From NCBI GenBank assembly GCA_964486295.1, contig CAZAMF010000002.1, positions 186,001 through 250,000 of the forward strand: a stretch of 64,000 nt of DNA, written 5' to 3'. The translations under genes were made by a program, and so were the position numbers. A model generated the notes under the pieces. The model had not been told where the DNA came from. It saw only the letters and a program-made list of their open reading frames with translations, and did not search any database. Source of the DNA: CALBZG01 sp964486295. Its GTDB lineage: Bacteria; Bacillota; Clostridia; Peptostreptococcales; Anaerovoracaceae. Positions within the stretch are counted from its first letter, which is position 1, and every line of letters begins with the position of its first letter. Shown one piece after another: positions 1 through 8,369 of the stretch.

Positions 1-542
1 ATTATGCGGTTTCACCGGGGCAGGAAACCCTGCTGGATAAAATCGTAAAATCCGGGAAAAAGGTCCATGCGATCGGAAAAATAAGTGATATTTTTAATGG
101 ACAAGGTATTTCTTCCTCGGTTCATACAGAAAATAATCTTGACGGCGTCGACAAAGTGATCGTAGCCATGCAGACAGAGTTTGAAGGAATGATTTTTGCC
201 AATCTGGTAGATTTTGATTCCAAATTCGGCCACCGCAGAGATCTTCTGGGATACGGGAAAGCGATTGAAGAATTCGACAGCAGGCTGGATGAGATCATTG
301 GATCCATGAACGAAGAGGATGTGCTGATGCTTTGTGCGGACCACGGTAATGACCCGGTTCATTCCGGATGGGACCACACAAGGGAACATATTCCATGTGT
401 CATCTATGGAAAAGAAATTAAGCCGGGAATCAACCTCGGAACCCGAAACACATTTGCTGACATAGGCGCGACGATTGCCGACATGTTTCATGCCGAAACG
501 ACGGACATCGGAACCAGTTTTCTGGGTCTGATAAAAATATAG
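1..542 (+). CDS. deoB: Phosphopentomutase, C-terminal part (5' end outside the window)
   Basis: The open frame enters from the left edge (first complete codon at position 3) and ends at 542, giving about 179 residues. The family interconverts ribose-1-phosphate or deoxyribose-1-phosphate with the 5-phosphate, linking nucleoside phosphorolysis to central metabolism. Visible signatures are HAIGKISDIFNGQGI near the start, DFDSKFGHRRD, and the metal-binding CADHGNDP and SGWDHTREHIP segments typical of the alkaline-phosphatase-like DeoB core. It lies 47 bp upstream of the pyrimidine-nucleoside phosphorylase gene, on the same strand, so the two probably form a nucleoside-salvage operon. The missing N-terminus is only a window-edge effect. 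Confidence 0.95.
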   Translation, partial: YAVSPGQETLLDKIVKSGKKVHAIGKISDIFNGQGISSSVHTENNLDGVDKVIVAMQTEFEGMIFANLVDFDSKFGHRRDLLGYGKAIEEFDSRLDEIIGSMNEEDVLMLCADHGNDPVHSGWDHTREHIPCVIYGKEIKPGINLGTRNTFADIGATIADMFHAETTDIGTSFLGLIKI

Positions 543-589
543 AAGCAACATAACTATTTAAAAAGTGAGTTATAAGGGGGCCTGATTAT

Positions 590-1948
590 ATGAATATTGT
601 CGATGTGATCGAAAAGAAAAAATCAGGGGGCAAGCTGAGCAAAGAGGAAATAGATTATTTCATCAATGGCTACACGAATGGAATGATACCTGATTACCAG
701 GCATCTGCTTTGCTTATGGCAATTTGTTTCATGGGGATGAACAGGGAAGAGACCTTCGAACTGACTACTGCCATGAGATATTCCGGTGATACGGTAGACC
801 TCTCTGGTATAAAAGGCATCAAGGTCGACAAACACAGCACCGGGGGTGTTGGAGATAAGACCACTCTGGTTGTCGGGCCGCTGGCGGCAGCATGCGGGAT
901 CCCGGTTGCAAAGATGAGCGGGAGGGGTCTTGGATTTACAGGCGGAACTATTGACAAATTGGAGTCGATCCCTGGATTCAGAACGACTCTTGAAGAGCAG
1001 GATTTTATCGAACTGGTCAACAAGGTGGGTTTGTCTGTAATTGGACAGACCTCACATATCGCGCCGGCAGATAAAAAACTCTACGCTCTTCGTGATGTTA
1101 CAGCCACCGTCAACAATATGAGTCTGATTGCCTCCAGCATAATGAGCAAAAAATTAGCTTCCGGCAGTGATGCCATTGTGCTGGACGTCAAGTGTGGAAA
1201 CGGCGCATTCATGGAAAACCTTGAACAAGCCAGCGAGTTGGGCAGGCTTCTTGTTGACATAGGAACAGATGCAGGCAAAAAAACCATTGCCGTGATCACC
1301 GATATGAGTCAGCCTTTAGGCAACGCTGTGGGAAACAGTAATGAAGTGATCGAGGCAATAGAAACCCTCAAAGGCAGGGGCCCTGCGGATATTACTGAGC
1401 TTGCCCTTACAATGGCCGGCATGATGATTTATGCAGGTGAAAAAGCCGGCAGCCCGGATGAAGGGAAAGAAATGGCGCGTAAAGCTCTCGAGACTGGAGC
1501 CGCACTTGAAAAAATGTCATCCTTCATCAAAGGTCAGGGCGGCGATCCGCAAGTCATCAATAATTACAGTCTTTTTCCACAGCCTGCATACACCATCGAT
1601 GTTGTTGCTCCTAAAGGATTTGTGATGGCATCCGGATGTCTTAGCTGTGGGAACATTAGACCTGTGGCAGGCCAGTATGTCACAGAAATTTCAGCAAAAC
1701 AGATAGGGCTCGCTTCTCAACATTCAGGTGCGGGCCGGGTCTCGAAAGAGGATATGATTGATTTGGACGCCGGAGTTAATCTAAGAAAGAAAATCGGAGA
1801 TCCGGTGATGCCGGGTGAAATTCTGGCTGTTGTGTTCGGTAAAGATCGGGAAAAAGTTGAAAAAGGGGCGGAAGAAGCCCAAAAGGCATTCAAGATAGGC
1901 GTTGAACCGCCGGGCAAACCGGACTTGATCAAAAAAATACTCACATAA
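590..1948 (+). CDS. pdp: Pyrimidine-nucleoside phosphorylase
   Basis: This 452-residue protein has the length and order of the thymidine/pyrimidine-nucleoside phosphorylase family (NP-II): an N-terminal helical domain, the phosphate-binding KHSTGGVGDKTTL signature at about residues 80-92, SGRGLGFTGGTIDKLE, and a C-terminal domain with QHSGAGR and the lipoyl-like DPVMPGE segment. It splits uridine or thymidine with phosphate to give the base and (deoxy)ribose-1-phosphate, which the preceding DeoB then converts. An AAGGGGG-type ribosome binding site precedes the ATG. The operon ends just after the gene at a strong hairpin. Bacillus-type Pdp (broad) is favoured over strict thymidine phosphorylase because of the phylum; specificity is not visible. 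Confidence 0.95.
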   Translation: MNIVDVIEKKKSGGKLSKEEIDYFINGYTNGMIPDYQASALLMAICFMGMNREETFELTTAMRYSGDTVDLSGIKGIKVDKHSTGGVGDKTTLVVGPLAAACGIPVAKMSGRGLGFTGGTIDKLESIPGFRTTLEEQDFIELVNKVGLSVIGQTSHIAPADKKLYALRDVTATVNNMSLIASSIMSKKLASGSDAIVLDVKCGNGAFMENLEQASELGRLLVDIGTDAGKKTIAVITDMSQPLGNAVGNSNEVIEAIETLKGRGPADITELALTMAGMMIYAGEKAGSPDEGKEMARKALETGAALEKMSSFIKGQGGDPQVINNYSLFPQPAYTIDVVAPKGFVMASGCLSCGNIRPVAGQYVTEISAKQIGLASQHSGAGRVSKEDMIDLDAGVNLRKKIGDPVMPGEILAVVFGKDREKVEKGAEEAQKAFKIGVEPPGKPDLIKKILT

Positions 1949-1951
1949 AAA

Positions 1952-1979
1952 ACAAAGGCCGCCCTCGGGCGGCCTTTGT
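1952..1979. terminator. Shared intrinsic terminator between convergent pdp and aminopeptidase genes
   Basis: A 12-bp G+C-rich stem (ACAAAGGCCGCC paired with GGCGGCCTTTGT around a CTCG loop) sits between the two stop codons. Read on the minus strand it is followed by TTTTTT, so it should stop the aminopeptidase transcript well. On the plus strand the T tract is weak. Confidence 0.85.
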
Positions 1980-1984
1980 AATGA

Positions 1985-3094
1985 TTACTTTAAATTTTCC
2001 GGATTCAGACATTCCAACTCAGGGATCACAAAAATTCCATCTTTTCGTATCAACACATCATCAAACCAAATTTCTCCGCCGCCGTATTCCGGCCTCTGGA
2101 TCATGACGAGATCCCAATGGACCGCTGACTTGTTTCCGTTGAAAGCATCTTCATACGAAGCGCCGGGTGTAAAGTGGAATGATCCTGCGATCTTTTCGTC
2201 AAACAGTGTGTCTTTCATCGGTTCCAGTATAAATGGATTCAGACCGATGGCGAACTCGCCGATAAAGCGGGCTCCGTCATCTGTATTCAGCAGTTCGTTG
2301 ATTTTTTCGTTATTATTGGCTTTTGCGTTGATGATTTTCCCGTTTTTGAATTCGAAAACGATGTTTTCGAATGTGAAGCCCAATTCCTCTGAAGGCGTAT
2401 TATAAGAGATTCGGCCGTTTACTGAGTTTTTCACCGGCGCAGTATAGACCTCACCGTCCGGGATGTTCATATTGCCACAACACTTGATTGTTGGTATATC
2501 TTTGATACTGAAGGACAGATCAGTTCCTGGACCGACGATATGAACCTTATCGGTTTTATCCATCAGATCAACGAGGTGATCCATGGCTTTACCCATCTTT
2601 CTGTAATCCATAGTGCATACGTCAAAATAGAAGTCCTCAAAAGCTTCCTGGCTGGTGCCGGCAAGTTGTGCCATTGATGGGTTAGGATAGCGAAGCACCA
2701 CCCACTTTGTTTTGTTTACTCTGTGATCCAGAACTGGCCGGAGTTCCCTCATATAGAGATTGGTCCGTTCAGACGGCACATCTGCTGTTTCCGAAGCATT
2801 TTCGCTTCCCCTGATCGCTATATATGCATCCATTTTTTGCATTTCTGCGAGCTTGTAGTCGCACATTGTTTTTAGCTGTTGTTCATTGCAGCCCAGCATG
2901 ATTTCACGATTGACAGAGCTGTCTCTGCTGGTAACAAAAGCATTTCCGCCGGATGCATAAATGTCTTTGATTATTTTTCGCACCAGTGGCCTGGTGATTT
3001 CTCCCTCATAGTCAACCAGAACGTTTTCACCCGGCTTGACGCTGCAGGAATAATTTACAAGTATATCGGACAATTTGCTAATTCTTATATCCAT
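1985..3094 (-). CDS. M29 family metallo-aminopeptidase (AmpS/PepS type)
   Basis: This 369-residue cytoplasmic protein matches the M29 (thermophilic aminopeptidase T/AmpS) family in length. The family removes N-terminal residues from peptides with two bound metal ions. The expected ligands can be placed in order: Glu215 in GEVYTAP, Glu280 in the GEFAIG segment, His307 in SFHF, Tyr314, and His326 and Asp328 in HWD. I start at the ATG ending at 3094 because AAGGAG lies just upstream; an ATG-containing extension of 12 residues (MFVIIIIP...) has no site of its own. The gene is monocistronic, convergent with pdp and divergent from the glycosylase gene. Confidence 0.92.
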   Translation of the reverse strand: MDIRISKLSDILVNYSCSVKPGENVLVDYEGEITRPLVRKIIKDIYASGGNAFVTSRDSSVNREIMLGCNEQQLKTMCDYKLAEMQKMDAYIAIRGSENASETADVPSERTNLYMRELRPVLDHRVNKTKWVVLRYPNPSMAQLAGTSQEAFEDFYFDVCTMDYRKMGKAMDHLVDLMDKTDKVHIVGPGTDLSFSIKDIPTIKCCGNMNIPDGEVYTAPVKNSVNGRISYNTPSEELGFTFENIVFEFKNGKIINAKANNNEKINELLNTDDGARFIGEFAIGLNPFILEPMKDTLFDEKIAGSFHFTPGASYEDAFNGNKSAVHWDLVMIQRPEYGGGEIWFDDVLIRKDGIFVIPELECLNPENLK

Positions 3095-3116
3095 GATCAT
3101 TCTCCTTGGAATTATT

Positions 3117-3125
3117 ATTATAACA
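3117..3125 (-). promoter_or_regulatory. Extended -10 promoter for the M29 aminopeptidase
   Basis: On the minus strand the sequence reads TGTTATAAT, a perfect -10 with the TGn extension. No good -35 is visible. Transcription would begin close to the ribosome binding site, leaving a short leader. Confidence 0.45.
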
Positions 3126-3203
3126 AACATAATTTTACCTTAAATATCGACAAATAACAACTTGAAAGAGCCATTAACAACTCATAAAATCCAGATATAT
3201 GAA

Positions 3204-3232
3204 TTATCATATCGGAGTATTGCTGATATAAT
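3204..3232 (+). promoter_or_regulatory. Promoter of the glycosylase/flavin reductase pair
   Basis: TTATCA at 3204-3209, a 17-bp spacer and TATAAT at 3227-3232, with a TGn extension (TGA) before the -10. This is the best sigma-A-like promoter in the gap and lies about 35 bp before the chosen start. Confidence 0.6.
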
Positions 3233-3266
3233 AATAAGAAATAATCAAAATGGAAAGAGGGATAGA

Positions 3267-3767
3267 ATGGACAAAAAAGGCTTTGAACCCATCATTGACG
3301 AACATTCCGAAATACTGATTCTAGGAACATTTCCAAGTGAAAAATCATTGGAGAAGAGCGAATACTATGGTCATAAAGTCAATCAATTTTGGAAAATCAT
3401 CAGCGCAGTTTGTTTTCAGGAAGAACCTCAAGGATATAAAGAGAAGATCGGACTGCTTCTGCAAAACAGATTTGCATTATGGGATGTATACGGCATCGTC
3501 GTCAGAGAAGGTTCCGCGGATGCCAATATACAAAAGGGGAATGTCAATGATTTTCATAGCTTCTTTGAAAAATATCCGAATATAAAAGGTATTTTATTCG
3601 GCAGCAAACGAGCTGAAACAGTATTTCGGGATTCATATACTGAACTATATAATAAAATGCCTCATGTCATCGCTTTTTCTCCCAGCAGCGCCTATCCAAA
3701 AAGATTGAACGAAAAAATAGAAAACTGGCGCCAATGCATCAGTCAGTTAAAGGAGTTGATTCGATGA
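3267..3767 (+). CDS. DNA-deoxyinosine glycosylase (HDG group of the uracil-DNA glycosylase superfamily)
   Basis: The 166-residue protein removes hypoxanthine (deaminated adenine) from DNA, starting base excision repair. Signatures are LGTFPS (residues 19-24), YYGHKVNQFW (33-42) and SPSSA near the C-terminus. In the characterised archaeal HDG enzyme the key catalytic residue is Asn39, and with the start chosen here Asn falls exactly at 39 (HKVN), which supports this ATG over an upstream in-frame start at 3162. A GAAAGAGGG site precedes the ATG. The stop overlaps the next gene's ATG (ATGA), so the two are translationally coupled. Confidence 0.88.
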   Translation: MDKKGFEPIIDEHSEILILGTFPSEKSLEKSEYYGHKVNQFWKIISAVCFQEEPQGYKEKIGLLLQNRFALWDVYGIVVREGSADANIQKGNVNDFHSFFEKYPNIKGILFGSKRAETVFRDSYTELYNKMPHVIAFSPSSAYPKRLNEKIENWRQCISQLKELIR

Positions 3768-4357
3768 AATATTGTGTTTTAATGGGAAGCCCACGGAAAA
3801 CCGGCAATACAGCGGCTCTCATGGCTCCTTTCGTTAAGGAAATTGAAAATTCAGGCTCTGAGATAGAACTTGTTCATTTGTACGATCAAGAGATCAAACC
3901 ATGCATAGCCTGCCGCAAGTGCCAGGAAACTTTTGAGTCTTTCGGATGCCCGGTCAGAGATGATATGCAGGAAATATTTGATAAAATCCTTCAATGCGAC
4001 TGCATCATTCTTGCAACTCCGATCTATTCATGGTACTGCACACCGCCTATGAAGGCCATGCTGGATCGATTGGTTTATGGAATGAATAAATTCTACGGAA
4101 TCAAGAAGGGACCTTCAATCTGGAAAGGCAAGAAATGTGCTTTGATCACAACCTGCGGATACAAGCCTGAAAAGGGCGCGGATCTTTTTGAAGAAGGCAT
4201 CAAACGGTATTGCAGGCATTCCGGACTTGAATATCTTGGCATGTTGTGCGCCCGCGATCCCGGGTATGATAAAATTTTTATGGACCAGGATAAAATTGAT
4301 TCGGCAAAGACGTTTGCCATAAATATGATTCAATCCATGAGCAGTTCATCCCGATGA
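3764..4357 (+). CDS. Flavodoxin-fold NAD(P)H-dependent FMN reductase / iron-sulfur flavoprotein-like
   Basis: This 197-residue protein has the flavodoxin-like fold of the NADPH-dependent FMN reductase family. The FMN phosphate loop GSPRKTGNTAAL is at residues 7-18, followed by CIACRKCQ, a cysteine cluster seen in iron-sulfur flavoprotein relatives, and the TPIYSWYCTPPMK segment that contacts the flavin ring. A GGAG site precedes the ATG, which overlaps the previous stop by 4 bp. The substrate is unknown; electron supply to quinones or oxygen-stress acceptors is typical of the family. Whether the cysteines bind an Fe-S cluster cannot be told here. Confidence 0.85.
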   Translation: MKYCVLMGSPRKTGNTAALMAPFVKEIENSGSEIELVHLYDQEIKPCIACRKCQETFESFGCPVRDDMQEIFDKILQCDCIILATPIYSWYCTPPMKAMLDRLVYGMNKFYGIKKGPSIWKGKKCALITTCGYKPEKGADLFEEGIKRYCRHSGLEYLGMLCARDPGYDKIFMDQDKIDSAKTFAINMIQSMSSSSR

Positions 4358-4444
4358 ATTACTGTATCATTTGCGTACCTTGTTAAAATTTTTTCAAATT
4401 ATGCATTAGAATATAAAATTGATAGTAGCATTCCGTTTTAAATC

Positions 4445-4453
4445 TGTTATAAT
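4445..4453 (+). promoter_or_regulatory. Extended -10 promoter of the CoA-transferase gene
   Basis: TG-T-TATAAT is a perfect extended -10. A TTGATA lies 23 bp upstream, too far for a normal -35, so the TG extension probably compensates. The 199-bp gap from 4358 to 4556 holds nothing else that I can name. Confidence 0.5.
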
Positions 4454-4556
4454 CTAATCCATATCAAATAGAATGATTTTATGTCAGATATATAACATAT
4501 AGGATGTATATGACATGATCCAAGGCATTCATTTAAATTTGAAAGGAGATTTCAAC

Positions 4557-5897
4557 ATGGGCTTTGAAAAGGAATACAAGCAAAAATTAACAACCGCCGA
4601 GGAAGCAGTAAAAGTTGTAAAATCAGGGGATTGGGTAGATTACAACTGGTGCGTAGCCACTCCGGTCGCTTTGGATGCAGCAATGGCAAAGAGAATGCCT
4701 GAATTGACAAATGTAAACTTCAGAGGCGGAGTATTACTTTGGGTTCCGGAAATTTTTAAGATTGAAGAACCGGCAAAGCATCTGACATGGAACTCATGGC
4801 ATATGAGCGGTATCGAAAGAAAAGCAATGCGTCAGAAGTTTGCGTATTATGCACCGATCCGCTATTCTGAACTCCCAAGATATTACCGCGATTTAGATTG
4901 TCCTTCAAATGTTGCGATGTTCCAGGTTGCACCTATGGATGAACACGGATATTTTAATTTCGGTCCGGCTGCTTCCCATAACTTTGCTATCTGCGAAAGA
5001 GCGAAAACTATCATTGTTGAAGTGAATCAGAACATGCCGAGATGTCTGGGCGGTTTTGAAGAGGGTATTCATATCTCGAAAGTCGATATGATCGTAGAAG
5101 GCTCAAATCCTCCTATCGCAGAGATGGGCGGCGCTGCTGCTCCATCGGAAATTGACCAGGCTGTTGCAAGGATGATCGTTGAAGAAATCCCGAACGGAGC
5201 TTGTCTCCAGCTTGGAATCGGCGGTATGCCGAATGCAGTTGGCAAAATGATCGCAGATTCAGACTTGAAGGATCTCGGCGTAAACACTGAGATGTATGTT
5301 GACGCTTTTGTTGATTTATCATTGGCCGGTAAAATCAACGGCTGTAAAAAGAATATTGACCGTTTCCGTCAAACTTACGGATTTGCAGCAGGAACAAAAA
5401 AATTATATGACTTCCTGGATAACAATCCGGAATGCATGAGCGTTCCAACCAGTTATACTAATGATATTCGTACGATTTCCTCTCTTGACAACTTCATGTC
5501 CATTAATAACGCTGTTGAAATCTCCCTTACAGGGCAGGTCAGCTCGGAATCATCCGGATTAAGACATATCAGCGGAGCCGGCGGGCAACTGGACTTCGTG
5601 CTGGGCGCATACCTTTCAAAAGGCGGAAAAAGCTTTATCTGTATCTCTTCAACATTTAAAGACAAAGACGGCAACCTGAAATCTCGTATCGTGCCGACAC
5701 TTGCCAGAGGAACTGTTGTAACTGACACAAGAACTACGGCCCACTTCATCGTGACCGAATACGGTAAAGTAAATCTCAAGGGATTGTCCGTATGGCAGAG
5801 GGCTGAAGCACTGATTTCCATTGCTAACCCGATTTTCCACGATGAATTGATCAAGGATGCTGAAAAGATCGGCCTCTGGAACAAACTGAACAAATAA
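4557..5897 (+). CDS. CoA-transferase of the acetyl-CoA hydrolase/4-hydroxybutyrate (butyryl-CoA:acetate) family
   Basis: The 446-residue protein belongs to the acetyl-CoA hydrolase/transferase family that moves CoA between acyl-CoA and acetate through a glutamyl-CoA intermediate. Glu245 in NTEMYVDAFVDL is at the position of the catalytic glutamate of 4-hydroxybutyrate CoA-transferase, and GIGGMPN and GAGGQLDFVLGAYLSKGG mark the two Rossmann-like lobes. The start follows a clear AAAGGAG. It stands alone between a promoter and a terminator, without butyrate-pathway neighbours. In butyrate-forming Clostridia such enzymes make butyrate from butyryl-CoA and acetate; the actual acyl substrate (butyryl, 4-hydroxybutyryl, propionyl) cannot be chosen from sequence. 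Confidence 0.88.
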   Translation: MGFEKEYKQKLTTAEEAVKVVKSGDWVDYNWCVATPVALDAAMAKRMPELTNVNFRGGVLLWVPEIFKIEEPAKHLTWNSWHMSGIERKAMRQKFAYYAPIRYSELPRYYRDLDCPSNVAMFQVAPMDEHGYFNFGPAASHNFAICERAKTIIVEVNQNMPRCLGGFEEGIHISKVDMIVEGSNPPIAEMGGAAAPSEIDQAVARMIVEEIPNGACLQLGIGGMPNAVGKMIADSDLKDLGVNTEMYVDAFVDLSLAGKINGCKKNIDRFRQTYGFAAGTKKLYDFLDNNPECMSVPTSYTNDIRTISSLDNFMSINNAVEISLTGQVSSESSGLRHISGAGGQLDFVLGAYLSKGGKSFICISSTFKDKDGNLKSRIVPTLARGTVVTDTRTTAHFIVTEYGKVNLKGLSVWQRAEALISIANPIFHDELIKDAEKIGLWNKLNK

Positions 5898-5914
5898 TCG
5901 GCTTGGATTTTACC

Positions 5915-5956
5915 AAAAAAGACTCTTTGGCTTATCAGCTGAAGAGTCTATTTTTT
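5915..5956. terminator. Bidirectional terminator between CoA-transferase and cupin genes
   Basis: AGACTCTT (5920-5927) pairs with AAGAGTCT (5942-5949), followed by ATTTTTT. On the minus strand the stem is also followed by a T run, because AAAAAA precedes the left arm. It therefore serves both convergent genes. Confidence 0.85.
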
Positions 5957-5985
5957 AGGAATTTCGTATTTGCCGTGGCATTCGA

Positions 5986-6519
5986 TCATAAATTTTTCTG
6001 ATCTTCGATGCCTTTGCGAATCACTCTATATTCACCGGTTTCAACATTTAAATCATAGATACTGAAATTCGTTTCTGGATCCAGGCCCTCATAATGTGCA
6101 GCCAGATTGATGGATGCAGATCCTTCCTCCCCGCTGATGATGCGATGAAATACATATCGAGGCCAAACCAGAATAGCACCGCCCTCGTAAAGCAGTTTTC
6201 CGTTTTTATGAACAGAATTCGGGGTGACCGTAAAGTTTTCAATTTTACCGTGTTCAGGCGTATAGATCTCAACAAAACGTGTACCTGCCAGCACAAGAAG
6301 ATTATCGTCCTGGTGCGTATGCATGTACCACGGCCGTTCCACTGATCCGACTGAACCGGGGGATTTGGCTGAGTGTTCATGCAGAACCCGGTCCACCGCA
6401 TCGATGTGAGTGATACAGTCCATCGGGAAGGTGTCGAAGACAACACCCGGCGTCTTTCTGAGAGGGTCAAGACGGTATATCCTGTACAAACCCGGAATTT
6501 CATCAATTATCATACCCAT
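5986..6519 (-). CDS. Cupin-like protein of unknown function
   Basis: This 177-residue protein resembles a single-domain cupin. The first cupin-like motif reads RPWYMHTHQDDNLLVLAG (about residues 63-80), with the paired histidines and acidic residue that could bind a metal, followed by RFVEIYTPEHG; a later WPRYVFHRI supplies the histidine of the second motif. GGAGAA precedes the ATG. It is a single gene, convergent with the CoA-transferase. Many cupins bind sugars, small acids or act as dioxygenases; nothing here identifies the ligand, and I do not assign a reaction. Confidence 0.65.
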   Translation of the reverse strand: MGMIIDEIPGLYRIYRLDPLRKTPGVVFDTFPMDCITHIDAVDRVLHEHSAKSPGSVGSVERPWYMHTHQDDNLLVLAGTRFVEIYTPEHGKIENFTVTPNSVHKNGKLLYEGGAILVWPRYVFHRIISGEEGSASINLAAHYEGLDPETNFSIYDLNVETGEYRVIRKGIEDQKNL

Positions 6520-6661
6520 AAAAATTCTCCTTCCGTTACTCTTATATTTTCAATAAATATTATATACCGCAAGCTTCAGATGAGTAAACCCGGAGTAACG
6601 ATTTCGTGCGTTAAAATCCAATAATAGGTAAATATATGTACCGGGTAGCAGCTTTAAATGA

Positions 6662-6667
6662 TATAAT
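6662..6667 (+). promoter_or_regulatory. Likely -10 element of the surface-protein pair
   Basis: TATAAT within AAATGATATAATATT, about 24 bp before the first in-frame ATG of the SLH gene. The -35 region (around 6639) does not resemble TTGACA, so an activator or a different holoenzyme is possible. Confidence 0.35.
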
Positions 6668-6685
6668 ATTTTCAAATTTTAACTG

Positions 6686-8341
6686 ATGATATGGATCAGC
6701 AACGAGGGGAGGACGATTGATATAAAAGATAGACTGCTTGCACTGTTTCTTTCAATAGTTCTCCTTCTTGTACTGATAGCGGCTTCTCCGATCGGTGCCT
6801 CTTTTATAAGCGGTAAAGAAATGGAAATTAAAGCTACTGCTCAAGAAATCACGGTCAACGGAACACTTGTGTCCCATTCCCCGAAAGAGACGATCTATCA
6901 GGTGGGGGACAGACTGGTGATAGCAGAACCCGGGCAATACAGAATTTCCGGTGACCTGGGGGATATTCGGATTTTTGTTGAACCAAACGATTCATCGGAT
7001 TGTTTTTTTGACTTCAAAGAACCTGTGGAATTGATACTCGCTGATGTGAAAATAATTGCTGATTCTTCACCGGCTCTCACCATAAATACCGATACGGTCA
7101 TAACACTGGCAGATGGCTCTTCTAATCAAGTAGTCAGCACCAAAGATTCAGCAATCGAAAGCAACGGCACTATCACGATGCAAACCGAAAAAAACGGATT
7201 CGGTGAATTGAGTATTGACGGTGAAAAGCATGGTATCTCGTGCGGTTCGGATTTGAAGATTCTTAGCGGCAGTTATACAATATCAGGCAGACAATGTAGC
7301 TTGTCGATCGGTGAAGATCTGTCAATACGCGGAGGAGACATCATCGCATATGGAGACGAAATCAAGTCGTCCGGTTTTAATGCAGAACAGACGTCGATAT
7401 TATTAAATTTTGAATCCGAAAAAGCATCCGGATCAACGATTCAAATCGATGGATCTGATGGGAAAGAAACATTGAAATTCCAACCCGCTTATAGGTTTAA
7501 GAGCTTTTTATACAGCTCAGGCGAGCTGGAAAGGGATGAATTATACAAGATATACTGCGGGAACATTCAGCAGCAGCATTTCGTCAACACAGCAGAAGAG
7601 GAGTCAGCCATACCCCAGGACCTCGAAGATTGGTTAAACAGTTCCGATATTCCGGCCGATATAGGAACTTGGATAAAAAATATGGCTTACGGCGAAGCAT
7701 CGTCCGTATTTATACCGGAGATTACCGGGGGCATATTCGATCATGTGCGGGCTTCTGATCATATTTCCGGAATCGATCAGGAATGGCCATTCACAGATGT
7801 ATCTCCTAAAAAATGGTACTATGAAGGGGTCAGATATTCGTTTGAAAAAGGCCTGTTGACCGGTGTCAGCGAGACCAGCTTTGCACCAGGTAAAAAGCTG
7901 AACCGGGCTATGCTGGTTACTGCGTTATATCGAATGGAAGGCTCTCCTGCGTCCACAAAAGGGAATGATTTCTCGGATGTGAAAAAGGAAAAATGGTATG
8001 CTGATGCTATTAAGTGGGCGGCGCAAAATGATATCGTGAAAGGATATAACGAAAACCGCTTCGGACCGAAAGACGCCGTTACAAGGGAACAGCTGGCATC
8101 CATCCTTTATCGATACGCGGATTATAAAAAATTCGACATCAGTATAAACACAAACATTAATATTTCTAAATTCAAAGATTATAATCAAGTATCCGGATAT
8201 GCAAGAGAGCCGTTAAACTGGGCGTATGGAAAAGAATTCATCAGCGGCAGATCAAATAACAAACTAGCCCCGGATGCAGAAGCCACAAGAGCCGAAGCCA
8301 GTGTGCTGCTCATGAGGTTTATGCAAAATGAAGGGCTCTAA
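6686..8341 (+). CDS. Surface protein: carbohydrate-binding beta-helix-like domain plus three SLH repeats
   Basis: The frame encodes up to 551 residues. A hydrophobic N-terminal segment (LLALFLSIVLLLVLIAASP) is a signal or anchor. Residues of about 55-250 show short beta repeats (ISGDL, LTINTD, SNGTITMQ, GISCGS, SYTISG) like the Cthe_2159-type polysaccharide-binding domain. The C-terminus holds three S-layer homology repeats (about 370-420, 430-482 and 497-548; FTDV.., FSDVKKEKWYADAIKWA, ..REPLNWA), which attach proteins to secondary wall polymers. The start is uncertain: GGGGAGGACG at 6706-6715 lies inside the frame just before an ATT codon, and no ribosome site precedes the ATG at 6686. The next gene begins 28 bp later, so the two are likely cotranscribed. 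Confidence 0.8.
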   Translation: MIWISNEGRTIDIKDRLLALFLSIVLLLVLIAASPIGASFISGKEMEIKATAQEITVNGTLVSHSPKETIYQVGDRLVIAEPGQYRISGDLGDIRIFVEPNDSSDCFFDFKEPVELILADVKIIADSSPALTINTDTVITLADGSSNQVVSTKDSAIESNGTITMQTEKNGFGELSIDGEKHGISCGSDLKILSGSYTISGRQCSLSIGEDLSIRGGDIIAYGDEIKSSGFNAEQTSILLNFESEKASGSTIQIDGSDGKETLKFQPAYRFKSFLYSSGELERDELYKIYCGNIQQQHFVNTAEEESAIPQDLEDWLNSSDIPADIGTWIKNMAYGEASSVFIPEITGGIFDHVRASDHISGIDQEWPFTDVSPKKWYYEGVRYSFEKGLLTGVSETSFAPGKKLNRAMLVTALYRMEGSPASTKGNDFSDVKKEKWYADAIKWAAQNDIVKGYNENRFGPKDAVTREQLASILYRYADYKKFDISINTNINISKFKDYNQVSGYAREPLNWAYGKEFISGRSNNKLAPDAEATRAEASVLLMRFMQNEGL

Positions 8342-8369
8342 ATGTCCTGTACGGAAAGGAGTGTTTGGT

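Noticed and set aside
12..551. Long antisense reading frame opposite deoB
   Set aside because: It mirrors the real DeoB frame, has no ribosome site and no family resemblance. The same applies to other antisense frames over known genes, for example opposite fabK (23247-23810) and mgtA (54947-55498).
6048..6506. Second minus-strand frame inside the cupin gene
   Set aside because: It is an out-of-frame shadow of the cupin frame, which has the better start and the cupin motifs.
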